A stretch of DNA of 64,000 nt from assembly GCA_020634215.1 (NCBI GenBank), contig JACKCD010000015.1, positions 1 through 64,000 of the forward strand, written 5' to 3'. The stretch comes from Ardenticatenaceae bacterium. Lineage in GTDB: Bacteria > Chloroflexota > Anaerolineae > Promineifilales > Promineifilaceae. Positions 44,903 to 53,820 of this stretch are shown here, piece after piece (the first letter of the stretch is position 1; the number at the start of each line of letters is the position of its first letter). The translations under genes were made by a program, and so were the position numbers. Below the pieces are notes generated by a model. That model was not told the DNA's origin. It saw nothing but the letters and a program-made list of their open reading frames with translations, and did not search any database.

Positions 44903-44991
44903 ATGTCATTCCGAGGGCCTCCGAGGAATCTTCTGCTTCTTCTGGGGAAGTAAAAGATTCCTCGCTCCGAAGACTCCGCTCGGAATGACAT
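44903..44991. repeat. Intergenic inverted repeat, CATTCCGAG family
   Basis: ATGTCATTCCGAGGGCCTCC (44903) against CGGAATGACAT (ends 44991), with an inner GAGGAATCTT/AAGATTCCTC stem. Second copy of the family at 1695-1776. The gap from 44823 to 45100 holds nothing else recognisable. Confidence 0.85.
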
Positions 44992-45100
44992 TGACCCATT
45001 AATTTGTTGATCCACTACAAACGCCCCTGCATCTGTCATTGGTTCTGATTTTGTTATTCTGTCGCGTGAGGGTATCTGATTGTGATGCCCTGTTTTGTGT

Positions 45101-46219
45101 ATGTCCGATCTGAAGTATTGGTTGGGTTTTAATTTGGTGAAGGGGATTGGCCCGGCGAAGCTGCAAGCACTGCTGGATTATTTTGGCGCGTTGGGGCGGG
45201 CTTGGCATGCGACGGAACTGCAACTGGAAAAGCTGGGGTTTGACAAGCGGGCAATTCGTAATTTACTGGCGGCGCGGCGTGACCTTGATCTAGATCGGTG
45301 TATGGCGCAAACGGAGAAGGCGGGGGTGACGTTGCTGACTTGGGCTTCGCCGGAATACCCGACGTATTTGCGGGAGGTGCCAAATGCGCCACCGCTGCTG
45401 TATGTGCATGGAGCGTTGACGGAGCAGGATCGGCTGGCGGTGGCGGTGGTGGGGACGCGACGGCTGACGAGCTATGGGCGGCAGATTACGCGGGAATTGG
45501 TGACGGGGCTGGTGGCGCAGGGGGTGACAGTGGTGAGTGGGCTGGCGCGGGGGATTGATGCGGTGGCGCACAAGACTGTGCTGGAATTGGGTGGTCGGAC
45601 GATTGGGGTGCTGGGGTCGGGGTTGGATTGTATTTACCCGGCGGAAAATCGGCCGTTGGCGCAGCAGATACGTGAGGGACAGGGGGCAGTTATTTCGGAG
45701 TATGCGCTGGGGGTGCAGCCGGAGGCGAAGAATTTCCCGCCGCGCAACCGGGTGATTAGCGGGTTGTCGCTGGGGGTGATTGTGGTGGAAGCGGGGGAAA
45801 AGAGCGGGGCGCTGATTACGGCGAATTTTGCGTTGGAGCAGAACCGGGAGGTGTTTGCAGTACCGGGGAATGTGAACAGCCCGGTGAGCAAGGGGCCAAA
45901 TCGGTTGATTCAGCAGGGGGCGAAGCTGGTGCTGTCGGTGGAGGATGTGTTGGAGGAGTTGCAGTTGGGTAGGGTGGTGGCACAAACGGCCGTTCAGCTT
46001 GCTCTCCCCGAATCTGCCGAAGAAGCCGCCTTATTAGCCTATTTATCCGCCCAACCCGTTCATGTAGATGAGCTATGTCGCCAAACAGGTTTGCCCACCA
46101 ACCAAGTGGGCAGCACCCTTACCATGATGGAGCTTAAAGGCATTGTGCAGCAGGTGGGTGGTATGCGCTATGTGCGGCTGCGTGAGCCAGGCGGTGCGTA
46201 TGAGACTGGTAATCGGTAA
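45101..46219 (+). CDS. dprA: DNA-processing protein DprA
   Basis: Start ATG 45101 (MSDLKYWLGFNLVKGIGP); about 372 residues. An N-terminal helix-hairpin-helix-like part is followed by the Rossmann core: VAVVGTRRLTSYGRQITREL, VVSGLARGIDAVAHKTVLELGG, IGVLGSGLDCIYPAENRPL, ISEYALGVQPEAKNFPPRNRVISGLS and VVVEAGEKSGALITANFALEQ. A C-terminal winged helix (VHVDELCRQTGLPTNQVGSTLTMMELKG) follows. It loads RecA on incoming single-stranded DNA, so the organism may be naturally competent. The last residues (GAYETGNR) and stop are encoded by a 7-mer array. Codon use flips from G- to C-rich at AACGGCCGTT 45985. Confidence 0.96.
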   Translation: MSDLKYWLGFNLVKGIGPAKLQALLDYFGALGRAWHATELQLEKLGFDKRAIRNLLAARRDLDLDRCMAQTEKAGVTLLTWASPEYPTYLREVPNAPPLLYVHGALTEQDRLAVAVVGTRRLTSYGRQITRELVTGLVAQGVTVVSGLARGIDAVAHKTVLELGGRTIGVLGSGLDCIYPAENRPLAQQIREGQGAVISEYALGVQPEAKNFPPRNRVISGLSLGVIVVEAGEKSGALITANFALEQNREVFAVPGNVNSPVSKGPNRLIQQGAKLVLSVEDVLEELQLGRVVAQTAVQLALPESAEEAALLAYLSAQPVHVDELCRQTGLPTNQVGSTLTMMELKGIVQQVGGMRYVRLREPGGAYETGNR

Positions 46220-46301
46220 TGTCGTTTCACGACCGCTTCGCGTAAGGTAATCGGTGGAGAAGTGTACTAACTGATTACTGATTACTGTTTACTGATTACT
46301 T
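46207..46301. repeat. 7-mer array with hairpin core (TAATCAG/GTCGTTTCACGAC)
   Basis: GGTAATC, GGTAATG units, then the small hairpin GTCGTTTCACGAC (46221-46233), another GGTAATCGG, and four inverted CTGATTA units to 46301. The central 42 bases are nearly the same as at 63873-63914. It overlaps the end of dprA. Confidence 0.9.
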
Positions 46302-46409
46302 TTTGCGTAATGGGGATCGTAACCTGTCTATGTTTCAATCATCGCATGATCGTGATCCCACTTGATTCATACGACATAAAAGAAACTCAAAAAATGGATG
46401 GTACTCAGT

Positions 46410-47501
46410 ATGAAAATCGTTATTTTTGCCGGTGGTTCCGGCCGTCGTTTGTGGCCCATTAGCCGCCAAAAATCCCCTAAGCAATTTGAACCCATTATCG
46501 GCAGCCAATCTACCTTACAACTGGCCGTAGAGCGTGTGCGCGACACGTATGGCGCAGAGAACGTTTTTATCTCCACCAATGAGAAATATGTGGAGATTGT
46601 GCAAAATCAGCTTCCCGAGTTGCCCCTGCACAACGTGATTGGTGAACCAATGCGGCGCGATTTGGCGGCCGCTGTGGGGCTGTCGCTGGCGCATTTGTCG
46701 CGGGCGGCCAGCAGCGACGATGAACCCATTGCTATTTTATGGGGCGACAACTACATGGACAATGTGCCCAACTTCCTGCGAGTGATGGGTGCGGCTGAGC
46801 AGCTTTTGGCAAATGATGAGGCCAAAATTCTGTTTATTGGCGAAACGCCCCGCTTTGCCAATGATAATTTGGGCTGGTTGGGGCTGGGTGAGCAGGTTGG
46901 CGCGGTGGACGGAATGCCTTATTATGGGTATAACTCATTGACTTATCGGCCGGCGCTGGCGCTATGCCAAGAGATGTTTGTCAACAAGACCCATGTTTGG
47001 AACACAGGGTATTTTGTTACCACCATTGGCTTTGTGCGGTCGCTGTATGCCCAACACCAGCCCGGTATGGCAACCTGTTTGGGCGATATTGAGGCAGCCA
47101 TTGGCTGCATGCATTACCAGGAAACTTTACATCGTATTTACCCAACGCTTGACGAAATGAGCTTTGATGACGCTATTTTAGTGCATGTGGCTCCAGAGCA
47201 AGCGCGGGTGCTTCATGCGGAAATGGGATGGAGTGATCCTGGGACATTGTATGCGCTGAAAGAAGCGGTTAATTCTGATGTAGCTGCGAATGTGACAAAA
47301 GGGTTGACTATTGTGGATGATGCCCGCGACTGTCTGGTTTACAATTACCAAGATGACAAATTATTGGTTACGATTGGACTTGACGGCGTGATTGTGGTAA
47401 ACACGGAAGATGCCGTGCTGGTGGTACACAAAGATAAGATACCGCTGGTTAAGAAAATTGTAAACGGCCTGGATGGAACTGATTTAGAAAAATATAGCTA
47501 G
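46410..47501 (+). CDS. manC: Mannose-1-phosphate guanylyltransferase-like nucleotidyltransferase
   Basis: Start chosen at ATG 46410 (MKIVIFAGGSGRRLWPISRQKSPKQF) with GGATGG upstream; ATG 46398 in the same frame is possible. About 363 residues. The GGSGRRLWPISR motif and KQF give the GTP-binding loop, and GEPMRRDLAAAVGLSLAHL matches the second conserved region. The tail (VVNTEDAVLVVHKDKIPLVKKIV) is the left-handed helix domain of ManC. It makes GDP-mannose for polysaccharide, lipid or glycoprotein synthesis. No PMI domain is fused. Confidence 0.88.
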   Translation: MKIVIFAGGSGRRLWPISRQKSPKQFEPIIGSQSTLQLAVERVRDTYGAENVFISTNEKYVEIVQNQLPELPLHNVIGEPMRRDLAAAVGLSLAHLSRAASSDDEPIAILWGDNYMDNVPNFLRVMGAAEQLLANDEAKILFIGETPRFANDNLGWLGLGEQVGAVDGMPYYGYNSLTYRPALALCQEMFVNKTHVWNTGYFVTTIGFVRSLYAQHQPGMATCLGDIEAAIGCMHYQETLHRIYPTLDEMSFDDAILVHVAPEQARVLHAEMGWSDPGTLYALKEAVNSDVAANVTKGLTIVDDARDCLVYNYQDDKLLVTIGLDGVIVVNTEDAVLVVHKDKIPLVKKIVNGLDGTDLEKYS

Positions 47502-47528
47502 TTAAAACTGGTATACATACAGTCATAA

Positions 47529-47596
47529 ATTGAGAATTGAGAATTGAGAATTGAGAACAAAAGGCTCATTCTTGGTTTTCAATTCTCAATTTTCTT
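47529..47596. repeat. 7-mer array with inverted copy (GAGAATT type)
   Basis: Four TTGAGAA units (47530-47557) and two inverted units TTCAATTCTCAATTTTC (47578-47594), 28 bases after the manC stop. Unit length is again 7 but the sequence differs from the other arrays. Confidence 0.88.
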
Positions 47597-47630
47597 GTCT
47601 TTTGGGCAATGCTTTTGCTAGTGGGGGTGT

Positions 47631-50069
47631 TTGTGTGAGCAAGTTTGTATCCAGTTGAAGGAAGAAGAGCAATTGGAAGGTTATTGCTTTAAGTGTCGAG
47701 AGAAACGAGAAATCATGGATCCCAAACCAGAGTTTGCGGCGAATGGATCGCCGGGAACGCGGGGTGTGTGCCCGGTTTGTGGTGGAACGATTTATAAGCC
47801 GGGTTATACGGCGGCGCATGAAGGGTTGGAAAAGCCAGTGGTGACGCGCCCAAAGAAGAAGAGCCAGGAAGCGGAAAGTGAGCCGCGTCGTGCTGGGAAG
47901 TTAGTGGTGGTGGAATCGCCAGCGAAGGCGAAGACGATTGGCAAATATTTGGGGCGTGGCTACACGGTGAAATCGAGCGTGGGGCATGTGCGGGATTTGC
48001 TGAAGTCGCGGCTGAGCGTGGACGTGGAAAATGAGTTTGCGCCAGAATACCGGGTGCCAAATGACAAACGCAAGACGGTGAATGACCTGAAGGCGGCGGC
48101 GGCGAAGGCGAAAGAGATTTACCTGGCAACTGACCCTGACCGCGAAGGGGAAGCGATTGCATGGCACGTTTTGGAGTCGGCGGAGATGGAGCCGGGGCGG
48201 ACAAAGCGTGTCGTATTCCACGAGATTACGAAGAAGGCGGTGCAGGAGGCGTTTAACCACCCGCGTGAGATTGACATGGACAGGGTGGAGGCGCAGCAGG
48301 CGCGGCGTATTTTGGATCGGTTGGTGGGGTATAATTTGAGTCCGCTGCTGTGGCGCAAGGTGCGGGGGCGGTTATCGGCCGGCCGGGTGCAGTCGGTGGC
48401 GGTGCGGCTGGTGGTGGAACGGGAGCGCGAGATTGAGAGCTTTGTCACCGAGGAGTATTGGTCGCTGGAAGCGGAGTTGAGCCAGGAAAAGTATGCGGGG
48501 GAGGCAGAACGGCCGTTTTTCCGTGCCAAATTCCACAAATTTGAAGGGGAAACGCCCAAGCTCGATTCCCAGGCTGCCGTGCAGCCCCATTTGGACGCGC
48601 TGCAAAAAGCAGCGTGGACCGTGGGCGAGGTCAAACTGGGGCAGCGGCAGCGTCGGCCGGCAGCCCCCTTTACCACCAGCACCTTGCAGCAGGAAGCCTC
48701 GCGGCAGCTTAACTTTGGCACCAGCAAGACGATGCGGCTGGCGCAGCAGCTTTACGAAGGAACCGACTTGGGCGAAGAAGGCACTGTTGGGTTGATTACC
48801 TATATGCGTACCGACAGCGTGACCGTTTCGGCCGAGGCGCAGGAGGAGGCGCGGGCGTATATTGGCAAGAAGTTTGGCGCGGAATATGTGCCAGCTACGC
48901 CGCCGGTGTATAAAACGCGCTCCAAAACGGCGCAAGAGGCGCACGAGGCGATTCGCCCGACATCGGTGATGCGGTCGCCGAAAGCGATGAAGGAGCATTT
49001 GGCGCGGGATTTGTACCGGCTGTATCGTCTGATTTGGGATCGGTTTGTGGCGAGCCAGATGGAAACGGCCGTTTACGATACCGTAACCGCCGAAATTTGG
49101 GCTGGGCAGCCGGGCAGCGCGATGGAAAAACGGCCGTATTTGTTCCGTGCCAGTGGTTCCTCCTTGCGCTTCAAAGGGTTTTTGGCACTGTATGAAGAAA
49201 CCCGCCCCGAAGACCGCCCCGATGATGATGAGAACGTGGTTCCGGCCGATTTGACCGAGGGCGAGCAGGCCGACCTGCTGCAACTGCTTCCAGAACAGCA
49301 TTTCACCCAGCCGCCGCCGCGCTTTTCCGAGGCGACGTTGGTGCGGGCACTGGAAGATAACGGGGTCGGTCGGCCGAGTACCTATGCTTCCATTATTTCG
49401 ACCATTCAAAAGCGGGGGTATGTTGACCGCGACGGCCGACGGCTGATTCCCACCGAAACGGGGCAGGTGGTTAACGATTTGCTGGTGGAATATTTTCCCA
49501 ACGTCCTCTCGGCTGACTTTACGGCGCGGCTTGAGGACGAACTGGATGACATTGCCAACGGCAAGCCGTGGGTGCCAGTCATTGACCAATTTTATCAGCA
49601 GTTTAACCGCAATTTGGACGTGGCTGACAAGGCGATTCCCAAGATTGACCTGAAAAAAGAGGTGGAATATGTGGGACGAGCTTGCCCCGACTGCGGTAAT
49701 GAGCTGGTTTACCGTGAAGGGCGGTTTGGCCGCTTTATTGGCTGTTCTACCTTCCCTAAATGCCGCTTCACCGAGCAGATTGTGAATAAAATTGGGGTGA
49801 CTTGTCGCTTTGGCGGCGGGGAGATTATTGAGCGCAAGACGAAACGAGGCCGCACGTTTTATGGCTGTTCGCGCTACCCGGAGTGTGAATGGAGCAGTTG
49901 GAAGCTGCCGGTGGTGGACACGGCCAACAAATGTCCTGATGGGCTGTTGGTGCAGGCCACCGAGCAGACGACGGAATGTGTGGTGTGTGGTTTGAAGGAA
50001 AAACCGGCCAAGAAGGGGAAACCCGATAAGCCGGAGAAGAAGAAGCAGAAGAAAGTGGCGGCGGATTAG
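47631..50069 (+). CDS. topA: DNA topoisomerase I with N-terminal zinc domain
   Basis: 812 residues. The start is uncertain: TTG 47631 is used because the Cys-rich N-terminus (GYCFKCREKREI, VCPVCGGTIY, DUF5679-like) precedes the first ATG (47715). Then Toprim (KLVVVESPAKAKTIGKYLGRGY, TDPDREGEAIAWHVL), RLSAGRVQSVAVRLVVERE, the catalytic LITYMRTDSV with Tyr391, and GVGRPSTYASIISTIQKRGYV. C-terminal zinc fingers (CPDCGNEL, FIGCSTFPKCRFT; FYGCSRYPECEWS) and a Lys-rich tail end it. It relaxes negative supercoils. Confidence 0.95.
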   Translation: MCEQVCIQLKEEEQLEGYCFKCREKREIMDPKPEFAANGSPGTRGVCPVCGGTIYKPGYTAAHEGLEKPVVTRPKKKSQEAESEPRRAGKLVVVESPAKAKTIGKYLGRGYTVKSSVGHVRDLLKSRLSVDVENEFAPEYRVPNDKRKTVNDLKAAAAKAKEIYLATDPDREGEAIAWHVLESAEMEPGRTKRVVFHEITKKAVQEAFNHPREIDMDRVEAQQARRILDRLVGYNLSPLLWRKVRGRLSAGRVQSVAVRLVVEREREIESFVTEEYWSLEAELSQEKYAGEAERPFFRAKFHKFEGETPKLDSQAAVQPHLDALQKAAWTVGEVKLGQRQRRPAAPFTTSTLQQEASRQLNFGTSKTMRLAQQLYEGTDLGEEGTVGLITYMRTDSVTVSAEAQEEARAYIGKKFGAEYVPATPPVYKTRSKTAQEAHEAIRPTSVMRSPKAMKEHLARDLYRLYRLIWDRFVASQMETAVYDTVTAEIWAGQPGSAMEKRPYLFRASGSSLRFKGFLALYEETRPEDRPDDDENVVPADLTEGEQADLLQLLPEQHFTQPPPRFSEATLVRALEDNGVGRPSTYASIISTIQKRGYVDRDGRRLIPTETGQVVNDLLVEYFPNVLSADFTARLEDELDDIANGKPWVPVIDQFYQQFNRNLDVADKAIPKIDLKKEVEYVGRACPDCGNELVYREGRFGRFIGCSTFPKCRFTEQIVNKIGVTCRFGGGEIIERKTKRGRTFYGCSRYPECEWSSWKLPVVDTANKCPDGLLVQATEQTTECVVCGLKEKPAKKGKPDKPEKKKQKKVAAD

Positions 50070-50157
50070 GTAAACGGCCGTTTGCCCCTGTGTCGTAGGG
50101 AGTGGGGCATGGGGTGTGGGGAGAATACACCCTACACCCTACGCCCTACAAATTTCT

Positions 50158-50199
50158 ACCCACGTATCTTTGTCCAAAGGATACGTGGGTACTTTTTTT
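50158..50199 (+). terminator. topA terminator
   Basis: ACCCACGTATC / GATACGTGGGT with an 11-base loop, then ACTTTTTTTG. Just upstream another long hairpin (50093-50149) pairs GTAGGGAGTGGGG with CCCTACGCCCTAC-type sequence; AACGGCCGTT at 50073 is between. Confidence 0.9.
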
Positions 50200-50215
50200 G
50201 CGGGAATCATAGGGT

Positions 50216-51525
50216 ATGTCTGTCTTACAAACGTTGACCGCTCGCTTTGAGCGGGATGTGCCGATGGAGCATCGGCAAAATTTTCGCCACCTTTATTTTG
50301 ACATTGGCTGGTTTGGCATTCTTAACAGCAGTTCCATTGCCTTTGCCGCCGTTTATGCCACGCGGCTGGGGGCAACGGGGTTGGAGATTGGGCTGCTGAA
50401 TGCAGCTCCGGCGCTGGCTTCGCTGCTGTTTGCCTTGCCAACTGGGCAACTTTTCCGTAACAAACCGATGAGTCGGGTGGTGTTTTGGGCAGCAGTGCTG
50501 CACCGGCTGCCATATGTGCTGTGGGTGTTGCTGCCGGCTGCTACCTGGCGGGCAGGTGCGAATGCTGCTGCTGCTGGCATTTTTGATGAGCATCCCGGAA
50601 CGGCGTTGGCGATTAGCTTTCAGATGGATGTTTGCACTATTGTTCTGTGCAGTGGCGCGGGCATGGCTGGGATTCGCAACGCCCTTTACGCACTCATCGC
50701 CGTCATTACTTCACAGTGCAGTTGGTTGCTCAAAACCTATGCTTTTCCCTAGCAACTACCAGCTTGTGTTTGGGTTCTGGGGTGTAGGGAAGGCGCAAGC
50801 ACGGCGCATTTCAGGTTTATTAAGCCGCAGGGAAGCCACGCCACAGCTACGTGGCAACAGCCGTGCCGCCCATTCACGATTGGGCGCGTTTCGGCCCGAT
50901 GCGCTTTGCGCCGGGGAACACGGGGCGATGGGCGGCGGGTTTGCGCTGGCGCAGTTAGTTGGCGGCGGTTGCGCCGGTCGCCGCGAACAGACGGCCGTTT
51001 TCGCGTTGTGCTGTTCCTCGTCTTTTCTCTTTCACGTCATTTCTATTTGTCCAACCTGCTTTTCCCTGTTTTTCTGGTCAATGAGGTTCACATTCTGACC
51101 AGTGGTACAGCATCATAACGGTATTGTTTTATGTCGCCCTTTTTGGGTAGATCTATGCAGTTAACGCGGGTGGTGGTGAGCTTACTTGGCAACCACAAAC
51201 GCTGGCGTTGGGGGCTTCGCTGACCTGTTCTATCCGCTGCCAGGAGCTAAACGAGCGGCGTGCCGCTTTTCTGCTGGGTTCGATGATGGCGGGTGGGTTT
51301 GTTTTAATAATTGCAGGTGGGCGCTGGTGAATGCAGCTGGATCAGGTGCCGGAGGAGAACCGGGCACCGTATTTGGCGTGGTATAACTTGGCGATACAAA
51401 CGGCCGTTCTGGTCGGCTCCCTCTCTGCCCCCTTTATTGGCAACGCCATTGGCTTAGCACCAGCTCTCATTTTGGCTGCGGCCGTTCGCTTTTTGTCCGG
51501 TGTCCTGGTGTGGCGTTGGGGGTGA
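50216..51525 (+). pseudogene. Decayed MFS transporter gene
   Basis: The region would encode one MFS protein of about 430 residues, but the frame changes at least five times. Piece 1 (frame of 50216): MSVLQTLTARFERDV ... ATRLGATGLEIGLLNAAPALASLLFALPTGQLF, to about 50545. Then QVRMLLLLAFLMSIP in the +1 frame, GTALAISFQMD back again, MFALLFCAVARAWLGF, GIRNALYALIAVITSQ, and YQLVFGFWGVG onward. Later pieces include LSRHFYLSNLLFPVFLVNEVH and, from 51331, QLDQVPEENRAPYLAWYNLAIQTAVLVGSLSAPFIG. Order and sum of pieces fit an intact ancestor. Neighbouring genes are intact, so read errors are unlikely to explain all the shifts. Its stop lies in a 7-mer array. Confidence 0.82.
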
Positions 51526-51623
51526 TCGGTATTCAGTGATCAGTAATCGGTAATCAGTAACCAGTTGTACTGATTACCGATTACTGGTCACAAAGTGGTC
51601 GTGAAACGACACTACTGGTTACT
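51525..51623. repeat. 7-mer array with hairpin core (TAATCAG type)
   Basis: Units ATTCAGTG, ATCAGTAATCGGTAATCAGT to 51558; inverted ACTGATTACCGATTACTGG (51570-51588); then GTGGTCGTGAAACGAC (51595-51610), the reverse complement of the hairpin core at 46221 and 63881; ends ACTGGTTACT at 51623. It lies between the convergent ends of the pseudogene and the SET gene. Confidence 0.9.
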
Positions 51624-51624
51624 T

Positions 51625-52161
51625 TCAAACAAAGCTATCTTCCATCTCAGCCAGCCGCATCCGCTCAATGCGCCGCTGGATGTAGGGGGAGAAGTAGCCT
51701 GCATACCGTTCTTGTAACGCTGGCAGCATCCAGTCGTTGCCCGTAATTTGCCCACGGCAGTTTGCTGCGCCACAGGCACACTCAAATTCGTCATAGGGAG
51801 TGGCATCACTCATGGCGTAGTCAAAACAAACTTCTTCGTCGGGGTAGATGTCGCGCATGGCGACGAGGGTAATGGGGCTGGTAAGGCCAGCGTTAGGGTC
51901 ACAGCAATGGTTAAGATAATCACCAGGTTCAGGGTCGCCATAGGGAACCTGGTAAAGGTCTTCTTCAACCTGTACGCTGTGCATTTGTTCTCTTGGGGAA
52001 AGTTGGTAAAAGATGGCTCCGGGGACAATGGCTCCGCCCCACATGACTAAAAGTTCGCCCGCTGGGATAAATTCTTTGGCTATAACGGTGAATTCCCCTT
52101 TTTCCGGGCAGGGATAAGCTTCCAGCTTTGGTGATACATAGTGATTGGTTTTGTCATTCAT
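51625..52161 (-). CDS. SET-domain protein lysine methyltransferase
   Basis: 178 residues, a complete compact SET domain. GEFTVIAKEFIPAGELLVMWGG is the N-SET part; YLNHCCDPNAGL (84-93) is the NHSCxPN motif that binds SAM, and VCFDYAMSD with Tyr115 the catalytic pseudoknot. It is followed by post-SET-like cysteines Cys128, Cys130 and Cys135 (ECACGAANCRG) that, with Cys86 or Cys87, can bind zinc. Enzymes of this fold methylate lysine in proteins, classically histone tails; bacterial ones are rare. The gene starts inside a 34-codon basic mini-ORF (8-base overlap) and has its own GGAGG site within it. It was probably acquired by transfer, though codon use is like the neighbours. Confidence 0.88.
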   Translation of the reverse strand: MNDKTNHYVSPKLEAYPCPEKGEFTVIAKEFIPAGELLVMWGGAIVPGAIFYQLSPREQMHSVQVEEDLYQVPYGDPEPGDYLNHCCDPNAGLTSPITLVAMRDIYPDEEVCFDYAMSDATPYDEFECACGAANCRGQITGNDWMLPALQERYAGYFSPYIQRRIERMRLAEMEDSFV

Positions 52162-52258
52162 CGTAAAAAGTTCCTCCAGGTCGTTTTTGTCGAAAATTTT
52201 TGGTGCGTTTAGACGAAGCCCGTTTAGACGCTGGTTTGGAATCGAGCAGTTGATTCAT
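52154..52258 (-). CDS. Basic 34-residue mini-protein coupled to SET gene
   Basis: ATG 52258 with GGAGG at 8-base spacing, the best ribosome site in this part. The product is 34 residues, with five Lys and four Arg in the middle: SKPASKRASSKRTKNF, then RQKRPGGTFYDE. The stop TGA lies 8 bases inside the SET gene, so translation should be coupled. I do not recognise a family. Short Lys/Arg-Ser-rich sequence like this is what a SET enzyme could use as substrate, as a histone-tail-like peptide, but it could also be a leader peptide or chance. Its absence from other genomes would argue against it. Confidence 0.5.
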   Translation of the reverse strand: MNQLLDSKPASKRASSKRTKNFRQKRPGGTFYDE

Positions 52259-52639
52259 GTGTGTATCCTCCACATGTGAAACAGTAAACACCAGCGCGGC
52301 GTGAAAAACGGCCGTTTTTGGCGCTGGTCGAAGCATCCCTGCTTCCCGGTTCCAATGAAGGCAAGATGGTGACAACGCAGAAGCAGGCAATATGGAAGAA
52401 CTGAGTAGGGGTGCGGAACGGGGTCAGCGAAGGTCAGCATTGTCGGGGAGTGACAATACCTACGCTTTAGCAAACGTCCTGATGCTCAGAATGCGCTCTG
52501 GTCGTCAGGTGAATACCTTCACTGATGAAAATGTACAGAGTAACATTGATGTTACTTTGTCCAACTAGGATAGTATGATATACACTTCCATATAAAAATC
52601 AAGCATTGTTTACGCAGTGTAAATAATTGGAGGTGTGTT
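52259..52639. other. Divergent intergenic region with hairpin
   Basis: Leader of the mini-ORF/SET unit and of the IPNS-like gene. A hairpin CCAGCGC ... GCGCTGG (52291-52327) encloses an AAAAACGGCCGTTTTT palindrome, so the whole is nearly one long stem. Near 52570 TAGTATGATATACA offers possible -10 boxes for the plus-strand gene. No other gene seen. Confidence 0.5.
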
Positions 52640-53569
52640 TTGTCTGAAATACCGGTGATTGATTTGGCTCCTTATTTTGCAGGAACGGAGGGGGGAAAAA
52701 CGGCCGTTTCCCAACAAATCCGTCGTGCGTGTGAAGAGATTGGCTTTTTCACCATTGCCAACCACGGCATTCCACAGGAGGTGATTTTGGCTGCACATAC
52801 GGCCGTTTCCACCTTTTTTGATTTGCCCCAGGCGGACAAAAATACGGTCATTGCTCCTGGCGGCCTCGGTTACATTCGCGTCGGCGGAGAAAATTTGGCC
52901 GCCAGCCTTGACTTGGCGCAAATTACCGATGTCAAAGAGTCGCTTAACCTGATGCTGCCCGTTAGCGACGATATTTGGCCCAACCAGCCCGACCATTTGC
53001 GCCGCGATTGTTTGCGCTACTACGAATCCCTCATTGCCCTCGCCGCCGACCTCATGCGCCTGTTTGCCCTGGCGCTTGACATGCCCGAAACCTTTTTTGA
53101 CGACAAAATCAACGACCCGCGCACCATTTTGCGGCTTCTCAACTATCCCCCCATGCAAGGCGAGGTGCAGGAGGGGCAAACCCGTGCCGGAGCGCATACG
53201 GATTATGGCACGTTGACCATTTTGTGGTCGCCCGATTCCCGTGGTTTGCAGGCGCAAGACCGCAGCGGCAAGTGGGTGGACGTGGTGGCTCCATCGGAGC
53301 ATTTTATTATCAACATTGGCGATTTGATGATGAACTGGACCAATGACCGCTGGATTTCGACGCTGCATCAGGTGGCTCCGCACCCTGAGACAACGGGCAA
53401 ACGGCGGCAATCCATCGCCTTTTTCCACAACCCCAACCCCGATGCGCTGATTGAGGTGATTGACACCTGCATTAGCACCGGCCACCCGCCCAAGTATGCA
53501 CCCATTTTGGCAAAGCATCATCTGGAGATGAAGATTGCCAAGAGTCTGGGCGAGCAGGTGAAGCTGTAA
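52640..53569 (+). CDS. Isopenicillin-N-synthase-family Fe(II)/2OG oxygenase
   Basis: 309 residues, starting at TTG 52640 with GGAGGT 8 bases upstream. The N-terminal DIOX_N part has IPVIDLAPYF and RACEEIGFFTIANHGI; the jelly-roll has GAHTDYGTLTILW (His and Asp iron ligands), STLHQVAPHP (second His) and KRRQSIAFFHNPNPDA (Arg for the 2-oxoglutarate carboxylate). Such enzymes hydroxylate or cyclise small molecules. A MoaD-like gene overlaps its stop by one base (TAATG), so both are made together. AACGGCCGTT at 52699 encodes KTAVS. Confidence 0.9.
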   Translation: MSEIPVIDLAPYFAGTEGGKTAVSQQIRRACEEIGFFTIANHGIPQEVILAAHTAVSTFFDLPQADKNTVIAPGGLGYIRVGGENLAASLDLAQITDVKESLNLMLPVSDDIWPNQPDHLRRDCLRYYESLIALAADLMRLFALALDMPETFFDDKINDPRTILRLLNYPPMQGEVQEGQTRAGAHTDYGTLTILWSPDSRGLQAQDRSGKWVDVVAPSEHFIINIGDLMMNWTNDRWISTLHQVAPHPETTGKRRQSIAFFHNPNPDALIEVIDTCISTGHPPKYAPILAKHHLEMKIAKSLGEQVKL

Positions 53570-53814
53570 TGCAAGTGATGGTGCGGGTGAATGGGGTGTT
53601 GGTGCAGAAGGTGGGGGTGGCGCGGCTGCCGTTGACGGTGGCAGATGGGGCGACGGTGGCGGATGTGTTGGGGATGTTGGTGGCGCAGCACCCTCAGGTG
53701 GCGGCTGAGGTGGCGCGGGCGGTGCCGGTGGTGGCGGGGGTGCATGTGGAGACAACGGCCGTTTTGCTCCCCAACCAGGAAGTGGCTCTGCTGCTGCCGG
53801 TGGCGGGGGGATAG
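53569..53814 (+). CDS. MoaD/ThiS-like ubiquitin-fold sulfur carrier
   Basis: 81 residues: MVRVNGVLVQKVGVARLPLTVADGATVADVLGMLVAQHP, then EVALLLPVAGG. The beta-grasp layout and the C-terminal Gly-Gly are those of MoaD/ThiS proteins, which are adenylated and thiocarboxylated at the terminal glycine to give sulfur away. It starts in the stop of the oxygenase gene (TAATG). No E1-like or MoaE gene is nearby, so the activating enzyme must lie elsewhere. The first half is very G-rich in codon use; AACGGCCGTT at 53754 ends that stretch. Confidence 0.82.
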   Translation: MQVMVRVNGVLVQKVGVARLPLTVADGATVADVLGMLVAQHPQVAAEVARAVPVVAGVHVETTAVLLPNQEVALLLPVAGG

Positions 53815-53820
53815 AGAATA

